From Clostridia bacterium (GTDB lineage Bacteria > Bacillota > Clostridia > Saccharofermentanales > UBA5734): a stretch of 16,949 nt of DNA. Every line of letters starts with the position of its first letter. Positions within the stretch are counted from its first letter, which is position 1. Shown here one piece after another: positions 1 through 7,603 of the stretch. The stretch lies in NCBI GenBank assembly GCA_017997315.1, contig JAGOFF010000025.1, positions 1 through 16,949 on the forward strand, given 5' to 3'. The position numbers and the translations under genes are program-made. The notes beneath the pieces were generated by a model. It worked only from the letters and a program-made list of their open reading frames with translations. It was not told where the DNA came from and searched no databases.

Positions 1-1113
1 GACGAGGCTCTTGGCGGACACTTCGTAGTTGAAGGCGCGGTGTTCCGGACTGTCGACTTCGTCATAAGGGATGTTGTCGAACGGAACGTTCTTGTCAAAG
101 AAACCGAGCCGCATCTGGATGGTCATGAGGTTGGTCGCCGCGGTCCGGAGGTCATCCTCGTTCAGCGCGCCCTCATTGAAGGCCTCCATGATGTGGCCGT
201 ACAGGTTTCCGCAGTTGAGATCACATCCGTTCTTGACGGCGAGTGCGACCGATTCGACCGCGGTGCTGGTCACCTTGTGGAACATGTGGAAATCCTTGAT
301 GGCCCAGCAGTCGGAGGTGACATATCCGCGGAAGCCCCATTTCTTGCGCAGGATGTCCACGAGCAGTGTCTTGGAACCGCAGCAGGGCTCCCCGTTGGTG
401 CGGTTGTAAGCGCCCATGAAGCCCGCGACCTTCGCTTTGACGGCAAGGGTCTCGAACGCAGGGAGATAGGTCTCCCACAGGTCCTTGGGCGACGCGACCG
501 CGTTGAACTCGTGCCGGATCGCCTCGGGTCCGCTGTGCACCGCGTAGTGCTTGGCGCAGGCCGCGCCCTTCAGGTAGCGCGGATGGTCTCCCTGGATTCC
601 CCGTACGAACTCCTCGCCGAGACGGGCGGTCAGGAACGGATCCTCGCCGAACGTCTCGTGACCGCGGCCCCAGCGCGGATCGCGGAAGATGTTGATGTTG
701 GGGGACCAGAAAGTAAGGCCCTTATAGATGTCATGATCGCCGTACTTCTGGTAGGAATTGTACTTCGCGCGCCCTTCGGTCGAGATGACGTCGGCGACCT
801 CCCGGATGAGGTCGGCGTCGAAAGCGGCGGCGAGTCCGATCGCCTGCGGGAACACGGTGGCCAGTCCGGAGCGCGCCACGCCGTGAAGCGCCTCGTTCCA
901 CCAGTTGAACGACTTCACGCCGAGACGCTCGATCGCGGGGGCGGTGAACAGCATCTGGCCGGCGCATTCCTCGATGGTCATGCGCGAAACCAGGTCTTTG
1001 GCGCGTTCTTCAAAGGATAGTTTCTCATTCAGGTACGCGGGCAGGTCCGATGCGGCCGCGGAAGCTTTCTTTCGCTGCGCGCCCGCCTTGCCGCCCTTGT
1101 CGGTGCTTTTCAT
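1..1113 (-). CDS. Glycoside hydrolase family 3, probable beta-xylosidase/beta-glucosidase (3' end outside window)
   Basis: Seen: the reverse strand reads 371 codons without a stop from ATG 1113 to the window edge, so only the N-terminal half is present. AGGAGG at 1121-1126 lies 7 nt before the ATG. GH3 landmarks appear in order: NWWNEALHGVAR (about 70-81), FRDPRWGRGHETFGEDP (about 143-159), a KH pair at 188-189, and GYVTSDCW (about 263-270), whose Asp268 matches the family's catalytic nucleophile. Family knowledge: GH3 enzymes remove sugars from the non-reducing ends of beta-linked oligosaccharides by a retaining mechanism, and the NWWNEALHG form is common in beta-xylosidases. The first 25 residues are Lys/Ala-rich with no hydrophobic signal segment, so a cytoplasmic enzyme acting on imported oligosaccharides is inferred. 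It is divergent from the aldo/keto reductase. The family call is firm; xylose versus glucose specificity is not. Confidence 0.93.
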   Translation of the reverse strand, partial: MKSTDKGGKAGAQRKKASAAASDLPAYLNEKLSFEERAKDLVSRMTIEECAGQMLFTAPAIERLGVKSFNWWNEALHGVARSGLATVFPQAIGLAAAFDADLIREVADVISTEGRAKYNSYQKYGDHDIYKGLTFWSPNINIFRDPRWGRGHETFGEDPFLTARLGEEFVRGIQGDHPRYLKGAACAKHYAVHSGPEAIRHEFNAVASPKDLWETYLPAFETLAVKAKVAGFMGAYNRTNGEPCCGSKTLLVDILRKKWGFRGYVTSDCWAIKDFHMFHKVTSTAVESVALAVKNGCDLNCGNLYGHIMEAFNEGALNEDDLRTAATNLMTIQMRLGFFDKNVPFDNIPYDEVDSPEHRAFNYEVSAKSLV

Positions 1114-1179
1114 GGAATGACCTCCTGATGTTATCCGCGGCCTGCATGAAGCGGGCCGGCAGAACGGATGACTCTTTTC

Positions 1180-1207
1180 ATGATAACAAACCGCGACCGG
1201 TTTGCAA
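1180..1207 (-). promoter_or_regulatory. Candidate promoter of the GH3 gene
   Basis: On the minus strand, TTGCAA (1202-1207) and TATCAT (1180-1185) are separated by 16 bp. Transcription would start near 1173, leaving a leader of about 60 nt before the SD. The -35 box lies inside the palindromes described at 1187-1211. Inferred from sequence only. Confidence 0.45.
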
Positions 1208-1211
1208 CCGG
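1187..1211. promoter_or_regulatory. Overlapping palindromes, candidate repressor operator
   Basis: Two inverted repeats overlap. CAAACC (1187-1192) pairs with GGTTTG (1199-1204), and CCGGTT (1197-1202) pairs with AACCGG (1206-1211). They cover the -35 box and spacer of the candidate GH3 promoter. Size and position resemble LacI-family operators, which often control glycosidase genes, but no regulator gene is in the window. Confidence 0.4.
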
Positions 1212-1252
1212 AGCCGTCCTGTCCGGGACGTCGGGAGCGGGCGGGCTTCGTG

Positions 1253-1258
1253 TATAAT
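1253..1258 (+). promoter_or_regulatory. Candidate -10 box for the aldo/keto reductase gene
   Basis: A perfect TATAAT lies 77 bp before the start codon, directly preceded by TG. No good -35 hexamer is found 16-18 bp upstream, so an activator or a weak promoter is possible. The leader from about 1265 to 1335 ends with the SD AAGGAG (1323-1328). Confidence 0.45.
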
Positions 1259-1335
1259 AAAAGGGAATGAGGAAGAGCGGCAATGCGGGATGAACGGAAC
1301 AACGGCCGGCGCCGCAATGTGAAAGGAGCGCATCG

Positions 1336-2475
1336 ATGGAAAAGAGGATGATGCAGAAGATCTTTGAGGAGGTCTCCCTGCTTGGTTTCGGATGCATGAG
1401 GCTTCCCCAGAAAGACGGAACGATCGACTATGAAACGGCGGAAAAACTGGTCGATATGGCGCTCGAGGGCGGCATCACCTATTTCGACACCGCATACTAC
1501 TATCACGACCAGCAGTCGGAAAAATTCCTCGGAAAGGCGTTGACCGCACGTCATCCCCGCGACACCTACACCATCGCGACCAAGATGCCGCTCAGCGTCA
1601 TCCAGGAAGCGGACGATCTCGAGCGCACGCTCGACCTCCAGCTTTCCCGCCTCAACACCAGCTACATCGATTTCTATCTGTGTCACGGGCTGTCCGCGGA
1701 CGCGTATTTCAACAAGTTCAAACCCATGGGCGTCGTGGAGTTCCTTGAGCGGATGGTCGCGGCGGGCAAGATCCGGTACTACGGATTTTCCACCCACGAC
1801 AAGCCGGAAGGCGTCAAGAAGCTCATCGACGACGCGAAGTGGGACTTCGTGCAGATGCAGCTCAACTATCTCGACTGGACCGAGCAGGACGCCAAGACGA
1901 CGTACGCGAACCTGGTCGCCAAGGACATTCCCGTCGTCGTGATGGAGCCGATCCGGGGCGGCAGCCTGGCCAACCTTGCGGACGGTCCGCGCCAGATGCT
2001 CGAGCGCAAGTTCGCGGGGCAGACCGCGGCGTCGGTCGCGCTCCGCTGGGCGGCCAGCCTGCCCGGGGTCCGTGTGGTGCTGAGCGGGATGACCACCCCT
2101 GCGCAGATGGAGGAGAACCTGGCGACCTTCAACGCGTTCAAACCGCTGTCGGACGCGGACCGGCTGGCGATCACCAACGTCGTCACCGCCCTCAAGGCGT
2201 TGCCCGTCATCCCCTGCACGTCGTGCAACTACTGCAACGTCTGCCCCAACGACATCGCCATCCCGCGAATCTTTGCACGATACAACAACTACATCATGTT
2301 TGAACGTCCCGAAGAACTGGTCTTCCCTTATGAGCGTTTCATCGAGGAGGGTCACCGTGCCGAGGATTGTGAAGCCTGCGGCATCTGCGTTCCTTTCTGC
2401 CCGCAGAGCATCGACATTCCCGGCTGGATGCAGCGGGTGGTCGAGAAGCGGGCGGAGGTGAAAGCGGGCAACTAG
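1336..2475 (+). CDS. Aldo/keto reductase with C-terminal double 4Fe-4S domain
   Basis: The 379-residue protein joins an aldo/keto reductase barrel (about 12-280) to a ferredoxin-like tail. The catalytic tetrad can be placed: Asp51 and a Tyr of the 54-56 triplet in FDTAYYYHD, Lys83 in IATKMP, and His117 in YLCHGL. The tail has two cysteine clusters, CTSCNYCNVCPNDIAIP (near 295) and CEACGICVPFCP (near 345), each able to bind a 4Fe-4S cluster. Family knowledge: such AKR-ferredoxin fusions are common in anaerobes and are usually annotated only as oxidoreductases; the physiological substrate is unknown. The start is fixed by AAGGAG at 1323-1328, 7 nt upstream. It is a single-gene unit, with a promoter-like -10 before it and an intrinsic terminator after it. 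A link to sugar metabolism with the divergent GH3 gene is only suggestive. Confidence 0.93.
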   Translation: MEKRMMQKIFEEVSLLGFGCMRLPQKDGTIDYETAEKLVDMALEGGITYFDTAYYYHDQQSEKFLGKALTARHPRDTYTIATKMPLSVIQEADDLERTLDLQLSRLNTSYIDFYLCHGLSADAYFNKFKPMGVVEFLERMVAAGKIRYYGFSTHDKPEGVKKLIDDAKWDFVQMQLNYLDWTEQDAKTTYANLVAKDIPVVVMEPIRGGSLANLADGPRQMLERKFAGQTAASVALRWAASLPGVRVVLSGMTTPAQMEENLATFNAFKPLSDADRLAITNVVTALKALPVIPCTSCNYCNVCPNDIAIPRIFARYNNYIMFERPEELVFPYERFIEEGHRAEDCEACGICVPFCPQSIDIPGWMQRVVEKRAEVKAGN

Positions 2476-2502
2476 GCGGGATGCCTGCGGTCGTCCGTAC
2501 CG

Positions 2503-2536
2503 GCCGGGCTTCCTTGCGGAGCCCGGCTTTTTCTTT
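2503..2536 (+). terminator. Intrinsic terminator after the aldo/keto reductase gene
   Basis: GCCGGGCT (2503-2510) pairs with AGCCCGGC (2520-2527). Two further GC pairs close a TTGC loop past one bulged T, and the tract TTTTTCTTT (2528-2536) follows. It separates the reductase gene from the histidine operon promoter. Confidence 0.9.
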
Positions 2537-2573
2537 CAGAACATCCTGCCCGAACCGCGCCGGGGTCGGGCGG

Positions 2574-2603
2574 TTGACAACCGGTTCGACAGGCATGTAT
2601 AAT
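2574..2603 (+). promoter_or_regulatory. Main promoter of the histidine operon
   Basis: Perfect TTGACA (2574-2579) and perfect TATAAT (2598-2603) are separated by 18 bp. Transcription should start near 2610, giving a leader of about 65 nt. No other promoter of this quality precedes hisZ. Confidence 0.88.
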
Positions 2604-2617
2604 CGGGAAGAATTTAG

Positions 2618-2645
2618 CGCTTTATCGCTTTACCAAGATAAAGCG
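2618..2645 (+). promoter_or_regulatory. Leader hairpin/candidate operator of the histidine operon
   Basis: CGCTTTATC (2618-2626) pairs perfectly with GATAAAGCG (2637-2645) around a 10-base loop. The 5' arm is the first of two CGCTTTA copies with an 8-bp period (2618-2624 and 2626-2632); the second copy can pair with the same 3' arm. The element lies 8-35 nt after the expected transcription start. It could be a repressor operator downstream of the promoter or an mRNA hairpin with two registers. There is no T-tract, no start codon for a His-rich leader peptide, and too little room for a T-box. Confidence 0.55.
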
Positions 2646-2674
2646 AAGGCCAAGACCCGGATCGGAGGCGAGCT

Positions 2675-3901
2675 GTGAAGACCTGGCAATACCACACCCC
2701 TGACGGTGTCGCGGACATCCTGCCGGACGAGTGCGCCCGCAAGCGCGATATCGAGGCGGGCATCCGGTCCCTGTTCCGCACGCGCGGATACCGGGAAGTC
2801 CAGACGCCCGGTATCGAGTTCTTCGACGTGTATGCGGCCGGCAACGGTTTCGTGCCGCAGGAGAATCTGTTCAAGTTCTTTGACGGCGAGGGAAGGATCC
2901 TGTGCCTGCGGTACGACGGCACGGTCCCCGCGGCGCGCTGCGTCGCGACCAGTCTTCGCGGCGAACCGCTTCCGCTCCGCCTGTGCTATATCGGCGAGAT
3001 GTACCGGTACAACGAAGCCGGCGGCGGGCGGCAATGCGAGTTCACGCAGGCGGGTGCGGAGATCATCGGGACCGCGGCTCCGGAAGCCGACGCGGAGATC
3101 CTGGGGACGGCCATCGCGGCAGCCCTGGAGGCCGGAATCCGGGATCTGCAGGTGTCGATCGGGCAGGTTGCCTTTTTCAAGGGACTCTGCCGCGAATGGG
3201 GGCTGGACGGGGAAACCGAAGCGCTGCTGCCGGCGTTGATCGACAGCAAGCAGATCGTGGCGCTGGAAGAACTCTGCCGGACGCGCGGTCTGCCCGACAA
3301 CGTACGCCAGGCACTGCTGCAGATGCCATCGCTCGAGGGAACCTACGACGTCCTCGACCAGCTCGAACCGCTGGCGGGCAATCCGGACTCCCTGGCCGCG
3401 CTGGCGAACCTGCGCTCGATCCTCACCCTGCTGGAAGAGGACGGACTGCTGGATTACGTGTCGGTGGACATGGGGATGCTCCAGGACCTCCATTACTACT
3501 CCGGCGCGATTTTCAAGGGTTTCACCTACGGCATCGGATTTCCGCTGTTCGGGGGAGGGCGGTACGATCCCGTGACGCCGGCGTTCGGCCTGACGCTGCC
3601 CGCGACCGGCTTCTCCCTGGGGCTCAACATGGTGATGACCGCGCAGCGCCGGAGGGGGGACCGGGCGGCCCGCATCTCGGCGGACCTGCTGGTTGGGTAT
3701 GCGGACGGGGCGCGCGCCGCGGCGGGCCGGATCGCGGCCGACATGCGCGCGCAGGGGTTGCGCGTCGAGTTCGACCTGGACAGGACAGGGCGGGACGGGC
3801 TGGCTGACGCGGCGGTCCGCCGCGGGATCCCGACCGCCGTGTTCGTCAACGAAAGCGGATCCGCGGAGACTCTCCCGGTCGCCGCGGCCACGGGAGGCTG
3901 A
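2675..3901 (+). CDS. hisZ: ATP phosphoribosyltransferase regulatory subunit HisZ
   Basis: HisZ is a catalytically dead paralogue of histidyl-tRNA synthetase that binds short-form HisG to form the first enzyme of histidine synthesis and confers feedback control by histidine. The 408-residue product has the class II synthetase core: a motif-2-like stretch CYIGEMYRYNEAGGGRQCEF (about 108-127), then a HYYSGAIFKGF segment and GGGRYD with PATGFSLGLN near 290-320. The HisRS signature LVRGLDYYT is replaced by DMGMLQDLHYYSG, which argues for HisZ and against HisS. The last 80 residues look like a degenerate anticodon-binding-like domain. The GTG start is supported by GGAGG at 2664-2668, 6 nt upstream; no ATG alternative fits. 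Immediate adjacency to a short HisG confirms the call. First gene of the operon. Confidence 0.93.
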   Translation: MKTWQYHTPDGVADILPDECARKRDIEAGIRSLFRTRGYREVQTPGIEFFDVYAAGNGFVPQENLFKFFDGEGRILCLRYDGTVPAARCVATSLRGEPLPLRLCYIGEMYRYNEAGGGRQCEFTQAGAEIIGTAAPEADAEILGTAIAAALEAGIRDLQVSIGQVAFFKGLCREWGLDGETEALLPALIDSKQIVALEELCRTRGLPDNVRQALLQMPSLEGTYDVLDQLEPLAGNPDSLAALANLRSILTLLEEDGLLDYVSVDMGMLQDLHYYSGAIFKGFTYGIGFPLFGGGRYDPVTPAFGLTLPATGFSLGLNMVMTAQRRRGDRAARISADLLVGYADGARAAAGRIAADMRAQGLRVEFDLDRTGRDGLADAAVRRGIPTAVFVNESGSAETLPVAAATGG

Positions 3902-3904
3902 GTC

Positions 3905-4570
3905 ATGGAGTACATCACGATCGCGCTGCCGAAAGGCCGGCTTGCGGACCAGACGCTCGACCTGCTGGAGGAAGCCGGGCAGGACTGCTCCGCCGCGAGG
4001 GAATCCTCCCGGCGGCTGATCCTCGAAGACCCGGCTTCCGGTTTCCGGTTCATCCTCGCAAAACCGGCGGATGTCCCGACCTATGTGGACTATGGGGCTG
4101 CGGACGTCGGGGTGGTCGGCAAGGACACCCTGCTGGAGGAAGGCCGCCGGTTGTACGAGGTGCTCGACCTCGGGTTCGGGCAGTGCCGCCTGTGCGTCTG
4201 CGGGCAGGCGGAGCTCCGGGACCGGCTGCACACGATTCCCAACAAGCGGGTCGCCACCAAGTACCCCGCCATCGCCCGACGCCATTTCGAAACGGTACGC
4301 CATGAAAGCGTCGAGATCATCAAGCTCAGCGGATCCGTGGAACTCGCCCCGCTGACGGGGCTTGCCGAGGTGATCGTCGACATCGTGGAAAGCGGGCGCA
4401 CGTTGCGGGAGAACGGACTCGAGGTCCTCGAGACCATTGCGGACGTCAGCGCGCGGATGGTGGTCAACCGGGTCAGCATGAAAATGAAAGCCCGGCGCAT
4501 CAACGCACTGGTCGCATCGGTGCGCGACGCGCTGGAAAGACGGAAGAGCGGCGGAGGGAAGATACAGTGA
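3905..4570 (+). CDS. hisG: ATP phosphoribosyltransferase catalytic subunit, short form
   Basis: It condenses ATP and PRPP to phosphoribosyl-ATP, the committed step of histidine synthesis, in the cytoplasm. The 221-residue length is the short HisG form, which lacks the C-terminal histidine-binding domain and depends on HisZ encoded just upstream. Motifs seen: ITIALPKGRL at the N-terminus, KPADVPTYVDYGAADVGVVG (about 53-72), and the PRPP-binding region IKLSGSVELAPLTGLAEVIV (about 139-158). The ATG lies 3 nt after the hisZ stop, with GGGAGG (3892-3897) inside the hisZ end serving as SD. The gene ends in a GTGA overlap with hisD, which implies translational coupling. The C-terminal tail RRKSGGGKIQ is a little longer than usual. 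Confidence 0.97.
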   Translation: MEYITIALPKGRLADQTLDLLEEAGQDCSAARESSRRLILEDPASGFRFILAKPADVPTYVDYGAADVGVVGKDTLLEEGRRLYEVLDLGFGQCRLCVCGQAELRDRLHTIPNKRVATKYPAIARRHFETVRHESVEIIKLSGSVELAPLTGLAEVIVDIVESGRTLRENGLEVLETIADVSARMVVNRVSMKMKARRINALVASVRDALERRKSGGGKIQ

Positions 4571-5886
4571 CGCGGTTTGATGTACCGGTGACCGTGGCCG
4601 GACCCGGCGACCTGGCCGGGATCACGGAAAAGATCGGGATGCGCGGCAAGATGGACTCCGAAGCGGTCACTGCGTCGGTGGCGGACATTCTTCGGTCGGT
4701 CCGTACCCGCGGGGACGAAGCGGTCGCCGAATGGACGGAACGGTACGACCGGGTCCGGCTGCGCCCCGAAGACTTCCGGGTGACGGAAGGGGAGATCGAT
4801 CGGGCCTGCGCGGCGGTCGATCCGGCGGTGACGGACGCGCTGCGCAAGGCGGCGGAGAACGTGCTGGCTTTCCACAGGGAGGGTTTGCCCGCGGGATTCA
4901 CGCGGGATGCCGGGAACGGTGCGGTCACCGGCGTGATCATACGCCCGCTCGACACCGTCGGAGTATATGTGCCGGGCGGTACGGCCCCTCTCCCGTCCTC
5001 TGTCCTGATGAACCTCCTGCCCGCGCGGGCCGCCGGAGTCCGGAGAGTGGTCATGTGCACGCCGCCCCTGCCGAACGGATCGGTCGCGCCGGTCATCCTG
5101 GCGGCGGCGCGCGCGGCCGGTGCGGGTGAGATCTACCGGATCGGCGGGGCGCAGGCGATCGCCGCGATGGCTTACGGGACCGCCACCGTCCCCCGGGTCG
5201 ACAAGATCTGCGGCCCGGGCAACATCTACGTGAACACCGCCAAAAGGATGGTCTTCGGGCAGACGGACATCGACCTGTTCGCCGGACCGAGCGAAATCCT
5301 GATCATCGCGGATCGGGACGCGGACCCGGACTGGCTCGCGGCCGACCTCCTGTCGCAGGCGGAGCACCTGATGGCGTCCGCCATCCTGGTCACGGACAGC
5401 GAAACGGTCGCGCGCCGGACTTCCAAATGCATCCAAGCCCGCGCGGAACGCCTCCCCCGGCAGGACATCCTGGAAAAGTCCCTGGCGGAGTACGCCGCGA
5501 TCCTGCTGGTGCCCGATCTGGACGCCGCGGTCGCGTTTGCCAACGAACTCGCCCCGGAGCACCTTGAGATCTGCACCGCGGATCCGGAAAAGCTGCTTCC
5601 GCGGATCCGGAACGCCGGGGCGGTTTTCCTCGGCGCGTTCAGCCCGGAGCCGCTCGGCGACTACTTCGCCGGTCCCAACCATGTACTCCCGACCAGCGGA
5701 ACCGCGCGTTTCTTTTCACCGCTCAACGCCACGGATTTTCTCAAACGGATCAACGTCATCCGGTATTCGCGGGACGCGCTCGCCGCCTGTGCCGGACAGG
5801 TGGTCACGCTCGCGGAGTCCGAAGGGCTGTGGGCGCACGCGGAAGCGATCCGCGCCCGTTTCGGCCGGGGAGGTGAGACACGATGA
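4567..5886 (+). CDS. hisD: Histidinol dehydrogenase
   Basis: It oxidises L-histidinol to L-histidine with two NAD+, the last two steps of the pathway; a zinc enzyme. The 439-residue product has the family's active-site residues at a constant +5 offset from E. coli numbering: zinc ligands Gln264, His267 (SQAEHLMAS), Asp365 (LGDYFAGPNHVLPTSGTARF) and His424 (LWAHAEAIRAR), and catalytic Glu331-His332 (APEHLEICTADP). The signatures VGVYVPGGTAPLPSSVLM and DLFAGPSEILIIAD are also present. The GTG start overlaps the hisG stop (GTGA, 4567-4570) and the gene ends in an ATGA overlap with hisC (5883-5886), so it is translated as part of a coupled chain. The full set of key residues indicates a functional enzyme. 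Confidence 0.97.
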   Translation: MTRFDVPVTVAGPGDLAGITEKIGMRGKMDSEAVTASVADILRSVRTRGDEAVAEWTERYDRVRLRPEDFRVTEGEIDRACAAVDPAVTDALRKAAENVLAFHREGLPAGFTRDAGNGAVTGVIIRPLDTVGVYVPGGTAPLPSSVLMNLLPARAAGVRRVVMCTPPLPNGSVAPVILAAARAAGAGEIYRIGGAQAIAAMAYGTATVPRVDKICGPGNIYVNTAKRMVFGQTDIDLFAGPSEILIIADRDADPDWLAADLLSQAEHLMASAILVTDSETVARRTSKCIQARAERLPRQDILEKSLAEYAAILLVPDLDAAVAFANELAPEHLEICTADPEKLLPRIRNAGAVFLGAFSPEPLGDYFAGPNHVLPTSGTARFFSPLNATDFLKRINVIRYSRDALAACAGQVVTLAESEGLWAHAEAIRARFGRGGETR

Positions 5887-6983
5887 GCCGGTTCTGGAAC
5901 CAACGCACCCGGCGGATCACCCCGTATGTGCCCGGCGAGCAGCCCCGGGACCGGGCGTTCATCAAGCTCAACACCAACGAATGTCCCTATCCACCGTCGG
6001 ATGCGGTGGCACGCGTGCTGCGGGATACGGATCCCGCTTCGCTGCGGCTGTATCCGGATCCGGTTTCCCTCCGGCTGCGTCAGGCGTTGTCGGACTACTA
6101 CGGATTTCCGGTCGAAAACATCTTTGTCGGGAACGGCTCCGACGAGGTGCTGGCGCTTGCGTTCCAGGCTTTTTTCGAGACCGGGCCGGAGGGGCGGCCG
6201 ATCGCTTTCCCGGACATCACCTACAGTTTCTATCCGGTCTATGCCGAGCAGTACGGGATTCCCTACCGCACGGTTCCGCTGGACCGCACGTTCGGGGTTC
6301 CGGTCGAGGCGCTTGCGGCCCCGTCCGGCGGCATCGCGCTGGCAAACCCCAACGCGCCGACCGGCCGGGCCCTCCCGTTGGAATCGGTCGAGCGGCTGGT
6401 CGCCGCGGATACCGGACGGGTGGTCATCATCGACGAAGCCTATGTCGACTTCGGCGGGGAGTCGTCGCTGCCCCTTGTCGGGAAGTACGACAACCTGCTT
6501 GTCGTCATGACATTTTCAAAGTCCCGCGCACTCGCCGGTTCCCGGCTGGGTTTCGCCATCGGCTCCCGGGAACTGATCGAAGGGCTGGAGCGGGTGCGCG
6601 ACTCGTTCAACTCCTACCCGGTGGACCGGATCGCGGAGGCGGCCGGTGTGGCCGCGCTGTCGGACGGCGCCTGGTTCGAGGAGAACCGGAACCGGATCGT
6701 CGCGACCCGCGAGAAAACCGCGGCAAAACTGGCCGAACTCGGATTCGACGTCGTTCCCTCGGCGGCGAACTTCCTGTTCGCGGGCATGCCCGGCGTGCCG
6801 GCCCGTGTGCTGTACACCGCCTTGAGGGAAGAAGGTATACTGGTAAGGTACTTCGAGAAACCCCGGATCGACGGGTATCTTCGGATCTCGGTCGGGACGC
6901 CGGAAGACATGGACGCCTTGTGCGCCGCGCTGGAGGGGATCCTGCCCCGGGTCGCGGACGCGCCGGGGGCGGCGGAAGCGTGA
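5883..6983 (+). CDS. hisC: Histidinol-phosphate aminotransferase
   Basis: A PLP enzyme that transfers the amino group from glutamate to imidazole-acetol phosphate, giving histidinol phosphate. The 366-residue fold type I aminotransferase shows the HisC pattern: IKLNTNECPYPPS (about 27-39), NGSDEVL (about 84-90), NPNAPTG (155-161), the PLP-ring aspartate in VIIDEAYVDF (Asp185), and the Schiff-base lysine in TFSKSRALAGSRLGFAIG (Lys213, with Arg221). The start overlaps the hisD stop as ATGA. The next gene, hisB, begins a few bases after its stop. HisC order is variable in Bacillota operons; here it sits between hisD and hisB. A related aromatic aminotransferase is possible in principle, but length, motifs and context support HisC. 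Confidence 0.96.
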   Translation: MSRFWNQRTRRITPYVPGEQPRDRAFIKLNTNECPYPPSDAVARVLRDTDPASLRLYPDPVSLRLRQALSDYYGFPVENIFVGNGSDEVLALAFQAFFETGPEGRPIAFPDITYSFYPVYAEQYGIPYRTVPLDRTFGVPVEALAAPSGGIALANPNAPTGRALPLESVERLVAADTGRVVIIDEAYVDFGGESSLPLVGKYDNLLVVMTFSKSRALAGSRLGFAIGSRELIEGLERVRDSFNSYPVDRIAEAAGVAALSDGAWFEENRNRIVATREKTAAKLAELGFDVVPSAANFLFAGMPGVPARVLYTALREEGILVRYFEKPRIDGYLRISVGTPEDMDALCAALEGILPRVADAPGAAEA

Positions 6984-6991
6984 GGGAAAAA

Positions 6992-7579
6992 ATGGAACGC
7001 AAGGCGCAATGGGAACGCACGACCCGGGAGACCCGCATCCGGGCCTCGATCGATCTGGATGGCGAAGGGCGCTGCGACGCGACGACCGGGATCGGTTTCT
7101 TTGACCATATGCTGGACCTGCTGGCCCGGCACTCCCTGATCGACATCGAACTGCGCGCGCAGGGCGACCTCGAGGTCGACGCGCACCATACCGTCGAGGA
7201 TGCCGGCATTGTCCTGGGCCGGCTCATCGCCCAGGCGCTCGGCGACAAGACAGGCATCCGCCGTTACGGATACGCGGTCGTTCCGATGGACGAGGCGCTC
7301 GCCAGCGCCGCCGTCGACCTGTCCGGCCGTCCGTTCCTGAAAATGGACGCCCCGTTTGCGGGCGACCGGGTCGGCGGGTTCGATACCGGCCTGACCGAGG
7401 AGTTCTTCCGCGCGCTGGCGTTCAACGCCGGCATCACGCTCCATCTGACATGCGCGGGGGCCGGCAACGACCACCATGCCATAGAGGCTTTGTTCAAGGC
7501 GTTCGCCCGCGCGCTGCGCGAAGGCTGTGAATCCGATCCGCGGCGCAAGGGCGTGCCGTCCACCAAAGGGGTACTTTGA
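6992..7579 (+). CDS. hisB: Imidazoleglycerol-phosphate dehydratase
   Basis: A manganese enzyme that dehydrates imidazole-glycerol phosphate to imidazole-acetol phosphate. The 195-residue protein is the monofunctional form, with no phosphatase domain, so histidinol-phosphate phosphatase must be encoded elsewhere. Metal-binding motifs are intact: GIGFFDHMLD (33-42), VDAHHTVEDAG (62-72), GNDHHAIEALFKAFA near 160, and the typical end PSTKGVL. The ATG at 6992 is chosen because TGAGGG with AAAAA spacing precedes it and the product then begins MERKAQWERTT, as in relatives. A GTG at 6980 overlapping the hisC stop (GTGA) is the alternative and would add four residues. Although the frame is open far upstream, that part is a shadow of hisD and hisC. 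Confidence 0.96.
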   Translation: MERKAQWERTTRETRIRASIDLDGEGRCDATTGIGFFDHMLDLLARHSLIDIELRAQGDLEVDAHHTVEDAGIVLGRLIAQALGDKTGIRRYGYAVVPMDEALASAAVDLSGRPFLKMDAPFAGDRVGGFDTGLTEEFFRALAFNAGITLHLTCAGAGNDHHAIEALFKAFARALREGCESDPRRKGVPSTKGVL

Positions 7580-7603
7580 CACAGATGTTTTTGGAGGTTG
7601 ACC

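Noticed and set aside
2675..3901. Histidyl-tRNA synthetase (hisS)
   Set aside because: The synthetase-like core lacks the LVRGLDYYT-type histidine motif, and the gene directly precedes a short HisG that needs HisZ.
5537..6991. Long N-terminal extension of hisB
   Set aside because: The frame is open but shadows hisD and hisC, and a good SD marks ATG 6992.
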